DNA of 64,000 bases from Carposina sasakii (lineage: Eukaryota; Arthropoda; Insecta; Lepidoptera; Carposinidae): positions 1,922,001-1,986,000 of the forward strand of contig CP053175.1 in the NCBI GenBank assembly GCA_014607495.2. The letters are read 5' to 3'. The position numbers were made by a program, and so were the translations under genes. Under the pieces are notes generated by a model. It made no database searches. It was not told where the DNA came from and saw nothing but the letters and a program-made list of their open reading frames with translations. Positions 34,624 to 49,600 of this stretch are shown one piece after another; positions within the stretch are counted from its first letter, which is position 1, and every line of letters begins with the position of its first letter.

Positions 34624-37600
34624 TCACTGCTGCGTTATATCACATTTCTTATATTTGGGGGCTGGACTCCATACATCTCCCTGGCAGTATCCAGAATATC
34701 TGGACACGATACACGCAGGACCACGGATCTTGCATCGGATGCATTTGCACTTTGGCAAGCAGGTTTTCTCTGAAATTGAATAAATATTTACCATTTTGTG
34801 CATATTTTGCTCGTTGTATCTCTGGTTCTAGGGTAGAAGATATAGATATGTAAGAAGATAAGGTAGAAGAAGAAGATATCTTCTTTTCTATACTTTAAAT
34901 GCTTATAATTTGAATGTAGGTAGGCAGATAAGTCTATAAACCACTGAAAGGTTAAATAAGACTGCAATATTATGTCCTGTAAACATGTCAATAAAATAAA
35001 TTAATAAAGTACGGACGTGTACTACGTGAAATTTCGTTCAATGACCCTTCGCTATTTCTCTTTGTCACTCGCACAACATACAATATGATCTAATTACGCT
35101 TGTGTCTGACCTTTGCGCGACAGTGGTGGCGAAATTCTTTATTATTTTTTTCTAATGCTTAAAAACTAATTTATTTATTTATAATTACTTACTCAGATAA
35201 GGGTCTACCATAAAGTCCACTGAAACCATAAAAGTTTTTATTTATATTACGATTCGGTAAAGAACGACGAACATAATGAATACATCATACTCGTACAAGT
35301 AAATTAAGTGTGAAATCGTTCGTTTTTGAAAATAAGATAATAATTTTATTACTTACCGCCTCGTGGAAAGTTTTCGTATGGATCTAAAATAAATAAAATA
35401 TTTATTTAATCTTGAGAAATTCAAAGATTGTAAACTAGGAGTCAACACTCTTGTAACTTCGTGAAGCTAATTCTGTCAGATTTATGTTCAGACGTGGATA
35501 ACGAAGGATTTCGTACATTGCCCTCTGCATGATTAATTTAAACTTCGTCGTAGTCCATATACAGGATGTTTTTTTGTGGCCACGTTTAACGAAGGGTACG
35601 TATTCTATACATGAAATAAAGTAAGTTTAAGCCAAAAAAAATGCTGGGAATTTTTTTTTATTTTTTTTTATTTAAATTCCTTGATCGTGCGAAATTTATA
35701 GTGTCTAGTGTTTATGTAACTTTTTTCATAGACAGATATTAATTATTTTTCGTGAAAAAATCCTGCTACGCGCGTCTATGTGCATTTATGCAGAAAAACG
35801 CAGTCTATTTACTCAACTTTGGACCCTAATATTTTGGAAACCAGACACTTCCCAGGTATGCTTCCATGGAGAAAAATGATCGTGATGATGAGGAGATTCC
35901 GTAGTTTTCGGGAACGTTGACGACCAAAAATCATCCTGTATACAGGATGTAACAGAAAGGGTATGTTAAGCGAAAAGCTGTATAAATAGCCCACTATAGA
36001 GAACCTATTTCCAAAAATTTAAACTCGAAATTACATTTTTATTTTTCAAGATTGTATGAAAATTCCTGACATATTTAAAAATTCTCCATACTATTTGGAA
36101 AAATAAACATGTGATTTCGGATCTCAAATTTTGTGGATAGGTTCTCTATAGTGGGCTATTTACATAGCTTTTTGCTTAACATACCCTTTTTGTTACACCC
36201 TGTATATACTTTACTTTAGTTTCGTATTCCCAAAAGCGAGAGTGAGGTGAGATAGCTAAAAACTAAAGGTGCTTACCCACTAGGTAGCTGATCGGGCGTG
36301 GTCTTGGAACTAAAACAATATTAAATTTTAAACAAGCTAGGTAAAGAAATTAAACCCGATGTTATTGATAAATACATAAACAAATAAGTTGATCCGAGCT
36401 TTCACTAACCATACTATGCTGTTATTAAACATGCATTTATGACAAGTTATATCTTGGAAGTCATTGCATTGGGAGTTGAAATAGGCTTATGTTCAGAAGT
36501 TTAACTTTTTATAGCTGATAAATGATGATGACACACTGCGGTCACCAACCCGCCTGCCCAGCGCGGTGACTATGGGCAAAACCCCCCTGTGGCAGTAGCC
36601 TTGTGGCGTGCCCTGGGGGAGGCCTACGTCTAGCAGTGGACTGCAATAGGCTGAAGAAGAAGAAGAAGAAGAAGAAATGATGATGAGGCATTGCATTATG
36701 AACCTCGAAGTACATACCACAACTACAGTAGATTCTATCACTATCTTGAGACAAGAAATAATGGAAATTAGTTCGACATATGATGAAGCATATGATTTGA
36801 ATGAAGTATTTCTTCATACTGATTACCTTCCTGGACGCCTTCATTATAATCCCGTAATGCCTGAACACCCTCATCAGATCCTGAAATTATGTTTAGTTAA
36901 ATTTATTTGGTGGTTCAATGACCCGATCGTAGATCTTTACGTACAATAATATTAGCTACTACATTGTATCGTGGGGATTGAAAAATCAAATTTAAGGTCT
37001 GTTTGATTGTTCTGTCAATGTGGTTGGCAAATTCGACTGTGTCGTGTGTATAGGGTGGAATAAATATTGAGCTCAAATAATTAAAATAATGTAGGTACGA
37101 GTCTACTGGTTCTACTCAATCAAACTGCTGGGAACCTATATGTCATGTATTACGGTGCTTACCCAAGTGGGATTGGGAATATCCACCTGAAACAATCATG
37201 TTTATTGCTTACTTGCGTTTTTACCTATGTTTAACGATTTGGGATCCTTCCAAATTTTTTTCTAAAATCCTACACTAGGCTCCATACAGAAATATCTAGA
37301 CCCCCTTTTAACATTATGCGAAATTTATTCACAAGTGAAAGACAGAGAGAAAAGATTTTAAATTGAGTGGAAATTCGAATTACCTTTTGAAAAAAAAAAA
37401 CCTTTTTTATATCAGCCTAGCTGCTAGGCGCCAAGATTCTACAGACACACATACACACAAAATTATAACATCAGCCGAATTTTTGTGTAAGGGGTTAAAA
37501 ATATAATCGAATACTAACGATCTCGAACATCACCACCAAGATTAGTATGGGTGCTCTCATAACCATGGTTGTCCATATCAGCTGCTGATTCTCCATGAGT

Positions 37601-40600
37601 ACCTGTAACAGAATGTGTGCTACAAAGTGGTGATGAATTTCGCATTACATTTGATGTGCGGATTGATGTAGTTGGTAGAGGCGCTACCTACCACACCGAA
37701 GGTCTAGGTTCGAATCCTGGTTCTTTAATATTTGCTCATCAGTTTAGTTCTGCTTCCAATAAGACATTTGCCATTGTCAAGTACCGACCGACTGTGACTG
37801 GCAGGATTATTGCACAGACAAAATGATTGGGCTAAGAAACCTAGAAGGCAAAGGAAGAAGACTTCTGGGCCATTAAGAATTGTTGTGTGAGGTATCTTTG
37901 AGAGAGTTGATAAATTATTAATATGACACTTACGGTCTTTTAGTGCTTGTGTAATTGGATCACCTGAAATATCATATTTCATGTTAGAAATGTGCTGATA
38001 CTTATAAGCTGGTGTCTAAGTGCCATCACTACTTACACAAGTCGTAATCGTATCTTCATTAAATTGTGCTTAAATATTACATTTCTACTATCCCTTAATA
38101 TAACTATATAACCAATATTTTTATTTTATAGCTACGTAAAATTATAGACACATAGAGCGAATAACAGGCCCACACTTAAGAAGTATTGTGACATAGTGAA
38201 AACTATCTAGACACTAATGCATACACAATTCACATCCGAGTTCCACAAACCGAACAAACTTATCAATAACAAACATAAGTATAAAAAAAATTAAAAAAAT
38301 ATACTTGCTCTCTGGATCTACATAGGTATCTGTGCGACCTGAAACGGTAATTTAGTTATACAGGGTGTAACAGAAGGGGTGTGATAAGAAACTTAAATAT
38401 CATAGTCGTATTTATTTTTAAGATATGATATGGAGAGATTCCCAAAAACGTTCGTGTTTACCCAGGTTTCAAGATGAGACTTCATTCTATGAATGGCCTC
38501 GAGAAAAGGATGGCACGGCAGTGCCTATTTATTTTGTTTGACTTGAAGTGGAATAAAGGTGCTCCTAGATTTACCATCAATATGAACTTACTTTCACCGT
38601 ACGGGTCAGCATAGGTGTGTTGACCTAAAAAATAAATAATTATGATAAGTCACTGTTGCGTTGTGTGAAATTATACCGGGTGCAAGAAAAGGGACCACGG
38701 GTACCTATGTATGTTAAGCGAAATAATTTGAAATTGCCCACACTATGCATAAAACTTATCCAGAAGTTATCACTCGAAATCACATGTTTACTTTTCTAAT
38801 GATATATAAACCAATGATTTCGAGTTTAAAATTTTGTGGATGCGTTCTTTATAATGGATCAATTCACATCTCGCTTAATATATCCCTTTTATTACACCCT
38901 GTATATTCACTAACTTATTTAACTTAGATTTATTGTCAATTTTATTACTTACTTTCAGCGCCAGCTTCCAAGTCTGCTTGACCTAAAATTATAATATTTA
39001 AGAAATGTTGAAAAACTGGTTCCAGCCTTCGTATCGGCTATATTTTTTGACAATTTCTACTGATGATCACTGATTGAAAACTTCTTGAAATAGATGTGGC
39101 ATAATGTATAAAGAAAATTGTGCAACAGACACACACATACCACATTGATTAAGTTTCAATAAGTGATCATCACTATGATCTGTCAAAAAATAACCGATAC
39201 GGGCTGATTGATAAAATATAAGATAGGTTGTGGGATTGTGAATATTGGGTTCTTTCAAAGGTACTGAATTGATTTCGATGAAACTTGAGAGTAATGTAGC
39301 CTAAGTGTAAAACTTACTGTATGGATCTCCATAAGTGTGTTGACCTAGGACAAAACATAAAATTAAAATGAGTCACTATTTTGAAACTGCTGTTTTTATA
39401 TATTTATTACCTATTTAATTTTGACGTCTTTAACATAATTCCATTCACGAAACCATTTCTTTCGATAAGTTAGTTAAAAATTATTAATGTTTTTTTTTAA
39501 TTCTAAGTTAAAATATAATAATGTTGAATGTTATTGCCACATCTACATTAAACACCTGGAGCCTTATTTATTAGATTGTATTATTATAATATGTAACTTA
39601 CTTTCTGCACCTGTGCCTAAGTCTGCCTGACCTTAAAGAAAACAAAATATCAACGTAAAAAATAGTGTACCTGTATAGGTAAATTATCTCTAGGAAAGCA
39701 ATTATATTATTTAATGACTCGTACTTACTGTATGGATCTCCATAAGGATCATGATCTGAAAATATTTCAAAAAAATTATCATTAGTTGAAAATTATTATG
39801 AAACTAGTGAAGAACGCTCGCGATTCCGTCCGCGTGGACTACAGAAAAAACAAAATGTCGAAATTATCCGGCATAAAAACATTTTCCCGGGATAAAAAGT
39901 AACTCATATGTTAAGTGGGACCTGTCACAATATATTCCTGAAAACTGCATCGAAATCGATTTAGCCGTTTCTGAGATTAGCGTGCACAAACGCACAAATA
40001 GACAAACTGACAAATAGACAAAAAAAAAAAACAAAAATCAATCTTTTGGGTACTATTGCGTTGATAAAGGTCTCCTATAATATTTTTTCTCATATATCTT
40101 CCATGTACAGACAGCGATCCGTTACATTTTTATTATATGTAATAGAAGATATTTGACATTATTATTATGATAATAATAATATTATAAATAATAGAAATGG
40201 AAAAAAAATTCACCAGAGTGAGACTTGAACTCACGACTATAATATGATATAATATGATCCTATGCTGATGCGGAGCTTTAAATTGAAATCAGCTGCATCT
40301 CCTCCCGCGCATGTCGTAAGAGTTGATTAAGGAACTCGAGCATCCTCTCAGGCGATAAGCTAGCAACTTATTACATTTACTAAACGTGAATGTGGGATAT
40401 GCTTTGTGATCCTGCAGTTCTAGCTATTTACACAGCCGTGTACTTAAAAATATTTGTAATTTTAAAAGTAGCTATAATTTTAGAATTATGATCTTTGAAC
40501 ACGGTTTTTTATTAAAACTCAAAATACTAACCATCGTGTTCCAAGTCTGCTTGACCTAGAACAAAATGAAATGTTACACTATACGTAGGTACTTCTCTGA

Positions 40601-43600
40601 TGGTCTCAACTTTGCAACATTAAAATCTGTACATGAAATAAATTCATTGGTACAGGCCCGTGACTGGGATCGAACTTACGCCTCCCGCTTGGATGGTGCA
40701 CGTCCTAATCACTGGGCTATCACCGCTTCATTCATCGATTGAACTAATATTACAAATGCGTAAAGAAATGCGTTTGTTTGTTTGTTCTTAACGCTTTACA
40801 CATCCAATCTTCTTGAAATTTTATGAAATATAATTGGGAATAGGCATTTGAAGCAGGACATAGGTTATATTCTGTCTGGACAAAGTCGCGGGTAAAAGCT
40901 GTTGGATTATCAAAATCTCTCAGTCTTTCAATGAAAGTCCATTATCTAATTCATTCATATAAATCAGTCATTCAATGTGCGGCCATCACGTGTTAAGTTC
41001 AAATACAGATTCTTCCTCTTACTCTGTTTGATCCCATTTTTCAAAGAAAGTCAGTAGTCAATTAATTATTTGACTATGTACTTACTATATGTATCGGCTG
41101 GTTCTGCATAATCGTCGGTATGGTCTGAAGATTATATAGAAAAACCACTATTTAGATGTAAAACACATTAAAGTTCAGTACCATAGTATATTTTACAGGA
41201 TTTATTTATCGGGATGAAAAAATAACGTTGCCAAAAACGTAATCTAAGAATAAAAGTTTAAAAGAGATGGTCAAATTCGTCATCCGAGTTAATTGACCCG
41301 GTAGCTGATTTGGTGAGAGCATTGCACGGCATGCGCGAAATCGTGGGTTCGAGTCCCACTCGGGTGATTTTTTTTTTCATTTCTTAAAAAACATATTTAT
41401 AGGATTTATTTACTTCACATGACACACCAAAATAGGGCCCATACAAATTAACCATTTTCCTTTATACGATGAAAGAACAATGAGCGATTTTCTATCGGCA
41501 TGGGCTTATAATAAATAAATAAATTACTATACTCACGGCCACCACCGCCTTGATCACTGGATCTCGATCGACCTAAAATAAAAAAATGTTATAGGTAGGT
41601 ATTTTTTCCATTTTCTTTATTAATAATTTTATAATATATAATATCTTGACTAAGATAAATTTATAAAAACACTTCTCCATTAATATAATCCGTTAGGATA
41701 TGGTTGATCGTTTCATTTTTAAAGATTGTGCTGAGGGATTCAGCTTTGTTTGCTGAGGTTTGGCTAGTGTATAGCTATCGGGATGAAGAATAACGTTGCC
41801 AATATGTAATTTGGAAAAGAGATGGTAGAATTCGTCATCCGAGTAATTGACCCGGTGGCTTAGTGGTTATAGCAGCTGGCACGGTTGTATGCAGTGGTCG
41901 TGGGTTCGATTCTCACTCGGGTGAAGAATTTTTTCCATTTTCTTTATTAATAATTTTATAATGTACTTTAATAAATATAACTTGAACTGTGTTTAAATAA
42001 AATTATAACTTTTTCGCGATTGATTGATTTGAAAATAAAAATGGTTATTACGAGTAATTAGGTACTTCATCATTAGTCAAAATAGATTGCATGTAATAAA
42101 AAATTATTAATCTTTAATTTTTTAATATATTACTTAGTGCATAATAAATTATTTTAAACTTTTTTGTTAGTATTTTATTTTGCACATTTCTCTCACCGTA
42201 TGGATTTGCGGGGTCTGCATAACCGCCTGGTCGAGCTAAAAATAGTAAAAATACTTTTGTAAAAATATCCTTTTGTGTTGTTAATTTAAAGTGTTAGATA
42301 TATTTCCTTTAAACGACTGAGCGGATTTATATTATTTTATTACGACCAGATGTTATTCTTATTATATAATATACCTAATAATACTCACCGCCTGTACCGC
42401 CCGGTTGAGTGGATCTCGAGCGGCCTAAAGAAAAAAGTTTACGTAATTAGAGACACTAAAATACTGACTCTTGCCACATTTTCGTAATCATCATCGTCAG
42501 CCTATTGCAGTCCACTGCTGGACGTAGGCCTCTCCCAGTGTACGCCACATGGCTCGATCTCCCATTTTTGCCATCCAGTCACTACCAGCCGTCCTCTTTA
42601 AGTCCATCCGGGTCCATCTGGCCGGAGGGCGCCCAATTCATAATATACACAGGCAAATTTTGCAAAATAATAATAATACTATATGTATTTAATTTTTAAT
42701 GGAATATAGTAACAGTTTTGTAATTTTATTTGTATGTATTAACCGAACTTGTACACCTCAACTATACCCTCAAAATTGGTCAGAAGTGGCACCATGTGGT
42801 TTTATCGGCCCTTGATGCTTTGCCTACCCCGTAAGGGATAAAGGCGTGATTATATGTATGTATGTATTTGTAGGACATTAGCCATAAATACCATAAACGT
42901 CTAAGGGGTCTGATGGATCTGGAGCTAGTATTTGTCCTGAAAAATAAAACGATATTTAAAGCCAACCTTTTCAGTTGTAAGATTTGTTTTAAATACTTCT
43001 CCCTCTAGTATTGGCAAAGAACGGCTTTAAAATAGTGGATTGATATTTGATAATCATCAAGTAATTAACCGAAAATTACAAAATATTTTTTATATATTAA
43101 CTATTAAGTAAAATTATGGTCTATTATTAAAACTACATACACATATTAGCATGCCTCACCGTATGGGTCGACTGGATCTGTATAGGCACCTGTTTTAATT
43201 TTAAAATATTAATAATAATTTAATTATGTACATTATGTAAGTAACATATTTTTTCTTTATTGTTAAATATTGTAAAATGCTCACCGCCGCCCCCAGGGTG
43301 AGAGGACCTTGATCGACCTGCATTTAATAAATAGTACATTAAAGATTCGAGATTTTATTATTATAAATAATTATGATAATTTTTATATACATACCGTACG
43401 GATCCAATGGATCTGCAGAGGGTATCTGACCTGTGACCAAATGTATTTAATTTCACAAAAAAAAAATATTTTAAAGGTTACCTATACAATACTTTACATA
43501 ATATTCTCTACTAGTGCACGCCCGCGACTCCGTCTGCGTGGACTACAGAAAAAACTAAATGTCGTAATTATCCACGGGTTACCTATAAAACATAATTTTC

Positions 43601-46600
43601 TGTTTGTCTGTGCGTTTGTGGGTTACCAGGTACTTAACATATAGGCTACTTTTATCCCGGGAAAATGTTTTTATCCCGGATAATTTACATTTTGTTTTTT
43701 CTGTAGTCCACGCGGATGGAGTCACGGACGTCCACTAGTTATAAAATAAAATTAAGTACCTAATACTTACCATACGGGTTTAATGCATCGGAATAAGGAG
43801 CTGCTTGACCTTGACCTGTAAAAATATTTTTTTTTGTAGAATTATATTTTATATCGGGAAAGCCTTTGCACAACTGTGAGATACGGTGTAAGTTATTAAA
43901 AAAATATTTATTCAACATTAAGTTAGGGCTAAATTGAAAATAACTATTTAAGTAGGTATGGGCAAAAACCCCTATGGCAATAGCCTTGTAGCGTACCCTG
44001 GGTGAGGCCTGCGTCCAGCAGTATACTGCAATAAGCTGCTGATGAAGATTTAAATATACTTCTAGCCACTTACCATATGGATCTGACGGATCTGCATAAG
44101 TACCTAAATACAAAAAAAAATTATATAAAATACTTTCTCATATTAAGGTGCGTTCCCACGGTGCGTGATTTCGCGGACGGACGCGGACGCGCCGACGGCT
44201 ACGGACGGACGCGCACCACGAACGATTCTATATTACCACGGACGCTCCGTTTCCCACGATCCGTGGTGCGGGCTGGTGCGCGTCCGTCCGTAATATAATC
44301 GCACCGTGGGAACCCACCTTTAGCCTTGACTAGGACAATATTACGAATATCTTGTTATAGTAATCTTACCGCCACCTCCTTGATGAGATGACCTTGCACG
44401 AACTGAAATAAAAATGAAATACCTATAAACATAAAATGATTAGTTATAATATTATTCTACACTTAACTTTGGAAAAATCCTAATAATCCTATTAATATTA
44501 TAATATTATTTTACACTTAACTTTGGAAAAATCCAAATAGTCCTATTAATATTATAATATTATTTTACATTTAACTTTGGAAAAATGCTAATAATCCTAT
44601 TAATATTATAAATGCTAAAGTTTGACAGAGTGTGAAAATGCTTTGATTTTTGGATATTTGAATAGAATTACACGTAAACTTACTAGTAATACAGGTTTTA
44701 CATTAATATAATACAAAGGCTATAATAATAAGTTAGGCGGACGAAAACATGGCCGTCTCCAGCAGGTATGGTTATACAAATTTTTTTCTTTTAGTTTTTG
44801 TAATTAATATTGTAAATAATATTCACCCTCAGGGTCAGCCATGTCTGCATATGGAACTGCTTGACCTAAAATGAAATATTTACTTTTAAATCCAATACAT
44901 TTAAAATTAACTATGACTAAGTTTAAAATAAAAATAAAATATAAAATTTTAGTAAAATTAAAAGTTAAGTTCTAATAATCTTGATCTCAACAAAATATTT
45001 TGATTTGGAAAATAAAAAAACGAGTAAAACATAGTTGCAAAACTACAATACCTACTTTAATTTGTATACCATGGTATACCAATGGCAGCTATTGACTTAG
45101 CAATCCTAATAATGTACCCTAATCGAAAACAAGGTATATCTAAAGGTCTTAGTCTTAAATAAAACTGAAATAATAATAAATGGTTGTACCATATGAGTTC
45201 ACAGCATCCGAATAAGGTATTGCTTTAGCTGAAAAATAATAAATAAATAATAAAATAATCCATTGTATGAAAGACCCAACGTTCGTATATTTAACATATA
45301 ATACGTATAGAAAAATACATATATAATAGAAATAGTATGAAAACTATCAAATATTTAAATTACAACCTTCGATGGCATGTTAATCTGTAACTATAGTATT
45401 AGAATTGGCGATTGATGGATTAATTGTACAGGTCTAGAAATTGTACTTACCGTAAGGATCCGATGGGTCAACATAAGCGCCTAAAAAAACAAACTCATAT
45501 AAATAAAGATAAAGATAATAAAATTCAAAGAGTTCTTTTGTTTTTAAATATGCAAAAAATATCCATAATATTATATCTTATCTATGATTTACTTGAAATT
45601 ATAATAATTAGAGGAATATATTGCGACCATCTAGTTTTAATACTGTGTCTCATAAATTTTATAATTAAATCTTAATAAAATAATAATAAAACTATTCTTA
45701 ATATTACATACCCCCACCGCCCGGATGAGACGATCTTAATCGACCTAGAACAAAATACAAAATTAAATAGTTTCACTTCTAATGTTATTAACATTTTAAT
45801 ATGGACCTTGGTAGTCCGATTTAATAAATAAAAAATATTTACCGTCTTGGTCGTCTAGGTCAGCATAAGGTGCAGGTTGACCTAGAAATAAAATTACCTA
45901 CTAGGTATTTTTTTTTTTTTCAAATTAGGTATAATAATTTAACCTACTTATATATCTTTTTTAAATTTTTACATACATACTTACATATATTATAGTCACA
46001 CCTCATTATTCCCCAAAGAGTGCAGAAATGTGCAAATTACACACCAATTTTCACAAGTTAGCCTATTAAGTTCCACGTGATAAGAGGAGCCTACCTAAAA
46101 CTTTTTACAATATTGAAATCTTAATAATACTTAACTTTCATTTAAAGATTCAATATTTTGACGCAGTAGGGTCGTTATACTTACCATACGGGCTTATTGC
46201 ATCCGAATAAGGTACAGTGTGGCCTGAAATTAATAAAAAAAAACATCAATTTTGGAAAACTATGAATTGTATCATAAACATCAAATACTATTTTGGTACC
46301 CACACTAACGTTTATTACAACATCGATGTCATTTTCACATTATGCCAAAAATAACAGAAACAATACCTAAGTAGTATAAGTATGCCAGTAAGGAAATAAC
46401 ATTATTTAGGTATATACTTAGACACTTACCATACGGATCCAAAGGATCTGCATAAGTACCCGCCCGGGCTATAATAAGAAAGCTATTTACATAAATATAC
46501 ATTTAACCATGCAAATATAGGTACATGACGTCACGCACGTCAAAACCAAATATGCTTTGATAACTCAGCAATGTTCATCATATATTTTCCGATTTTTTTC

Positions 46601-49600
46601 GTTTTTAAATAAAATACTCAAAATATTACAATATAATAATAGTGTTTGTACATGGTCCCCGGACTATCACCGGGTGTATCATAATTATGTGAGCGAGGTT
46701 ATGTTATCGTCATAACTATGTATCCCACATTATATTTAAGTTCTCTTAAAAGGGCATCTACATCTTGGCTATGGCCCAATGCACGCCACTCAAAGGACCG
46801 AGACTCTGTAGTCCCGTAAGTTTCGAAGGAGCTACATAATAATCCACAATTTTATAAATATGGTACTTAACTCAAAAATTATATGATAATCTTATATAAA
46901 TATGTAATCAATAAACCTTATTTTTAATATTAATCATTAAAAACATTACATACCAGCGCCACCGCCAGGGTGTATTGACCTGGATCGGCCTGAGAAAAAA
47001 ATGATTAACATTTATTTGCATATTTGTGTGTTAATAGATTTGTTATTCTTGTACCGAATTCATCAATGGGATATTTAGTTTTTTTTTTATTATGCCAGTA
47101 GCAAAATTAAGTTAAAAAAGTAATTTAGACTCACCATCCAGGTCAGCCACGTCAGCACGAGGAGCCGATGTTTCAGCTGAAAATTAAAAAGGCAATGCTA
47201 GAAAATTTTATAATATGGCAAATATTGCGAAAACAGTGCAGGGAAACGTTATGGAAATTCAGTTTTTCGATAATTTGAATTGCCCATGACAACCACAAAA
47301 CTCTTTCACTTTAAATATACCACTTTGCACTTTAGGTATTATGTAAGTACCTATGTGATGAAAAAATGTGAAAATAACATTCAATTTTGTACATAGATAT
47401 ACTCACGGGCACCTCTTTGACGAATGGGTTGTATGAGTCCTGAAAATCAAATATGTAGTCTCTTTAATATCAAAACAATAATAAAGGATTTTTTGGTACT
47501 ATTTTTAAATGCTAGTAAAATGAATCTATAAAATTGGAAGCAAAGAGCAACTTTGTAAAAACTTGTTTACGTTTTATCTGCCAAATATTACCTTCTGGAA
47601 TATCCTGATTTGTCGTGTGTTCTCCTCTAGTGCCTTTTTTACTAGCGCTCTCTGGTCGAGAGGACCTCGATCGAGCTAAAATTAGAAAAATAATTAGTTA
47701 GGATTTGACATAGAAATAAAACAATAAAGAATTGAATTGCATTTGCTTTTTACAATTGGATAGAGAACTTATTTACTTACGACCGACAACTGGACGATAG
47801 GACTTGGTACGATCTGAAATAATAATATTTTTCCCATTTAAAATTAAAGTAAAATTTACACTAAATGATAATGGATCAACCTAGTTAGCTGTTAATTAAT
47901 TAAAGCTATAATAATCACAATTTCACATTCGACTTAAAGTTTCACAAAATAATAACAAGTAAATAAAATAAGATAATTTAGAAAAGAGATGGTAAAATTC
48001 GTCATCCGAGTAATTGGCCTGGTGGCTTAGTGGTTATAGCGGCTGGCACGGTTTGCAGTGGTCGTGGGTTCGATTCCCACTCGGGTGAAGAATTTTTTAA
48101 ATTTTCTTTATTAATACTTTTGTAATATATAATATCTAGACTAAGATAAATTTATAAAAGCACTTCTCCATTAATATAATCCGTTAGGATATGGTTGATC
48201 GTTTCATCTTTAAACATAGTGCTGAGGGATTCAGCTATGTTTGCCGAGATTTGGCTAGTGTATAGCTGTCGGGACGAAGAATAACGTTGCCAATATGTAA
48301 TTTAGAAAAGAGATGGTAAAATTCGTCATCCGAGTAATTGGCCCGGTGGCTTAGTGGTTATAGCGGCTGGCACGGTTTGCAGTGGTCGTGGGTTCGATTC
48401 CCACTCGGGTGAAGAATTTTTTCCATTTTCTTTATTAATAGTTTTGTAAAATAAGATAATGTTTTTATTGCCATCGGATTTTTTTTACAGTTTTAATACT
48501 TACGGCTAGCAGTAGGATTAAACGACCTGGATCGACCTGAAAACAAAATATTTATTTTATTATCCACATAAAGTATAAAGTCTTTGTGCAACTAGAAGTC
48601 TGATTATAGATACTAACCATCAGGGTCTGCAGGGCTTGCAGAAGGGGCCATATGACCTGAAAACAAAAGAATCTCAAATAGTATCTTCGGTAAAATAATA
48701 GACCTACTTTAGAACTAACAACGCCTATGAATGTCGCACTCAAAGAAATTTAATTTAATGGTTATTTTACAACTCCTTAGTAACGACTCTTAGTATAAAA
48801 ATGCATCAAAAAAGATATTTTGTTTCTTCAGAGACTCAATGAAAACCACAATCACAAGTGTCATTGTTATGTATTTTATTAAGGTTTTTTTACTGACCTT
48901 GTGGTAAGTCGGCCACTGGTTCTGAATGAGGGCTTGTGCGACCACCAGGATGAGTGGACCTTAATCGACCTGAAAAAAAAGAATATTTTTATATCTATGT
49001 ATAAATAATAATGGAGAGGCCCTCTGCCCCAGTTAGGAGTAACAGAAATACTCGTATAAGTCATAAATAATAATACAGGGTGTTTGTGACAGCCAGGCAA
49101 ATATTGATACCATGACTTCAGACCATGATTCTGAGGCGGATAACACACTGAAAATTTTTGCAGGGAAATTCCAAAATTTTCCGACATTTTTTTTCATATT
49201 TTCACAGTGTATTTTCAGGAAAAAATATTTTAGTTCGTTTAATAAGGCCTTAGATAATGACTTAAAAATAAAATTTTAACCAAGATGTCATGTTGTTAAC
49301 TGATCAACTCTAATGGACAGTCACAAGTGATTCAAAAAACAGCAATGTGTCACACAATAACCAATAAACCCATTTAATTATTCGAAAGATATTACAAATA
49401 CAAACCGAATAGTGCAAAAACAACATCAATCGGTTAGTAAATACCAAAGTTACAGGAGTTTAAAAGTTTGAAAAATTTAACGAAAAACATTTACAACATA
49501 AAAGGAGTAAAAGGGTGAATTTCCCAGGTACGTTTTTAGCGCGGCGTGGATGAAAATCGTAGTGGAAAGTGCAAAATGAAGTTCAGACAGTGATCTAGAC

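Larger units (their letters stand above)
42892..47176 (-). repeat. Four-exon block duplicated four times in gene D
   Basis: The order PYAD-type, RSRSSHPGGGG-type, YADPxDPYG-type, PYSDAxNPYG-type repeats from exon starts 47135, 45843, 44827 and 43395. The spacing is about 1.0-1.4 kb. The fourth block ends in a diverged member at 42892-42936. The introns differ in repeat content, so the blocks were invaded after duplication. Confidence 0.8.

Noticed and set aside
36677..36949. 90-codon + strand frame
   Set aside because: Lies in a gene D intron, antisense, no domain. A minus-strand exon candidate here (around 36830) has an in-frame stop.
37650..37725. tRNA gene
   Set aside because: tRNA-like promoter boxes only; no complete acceptor stem pairing seen.
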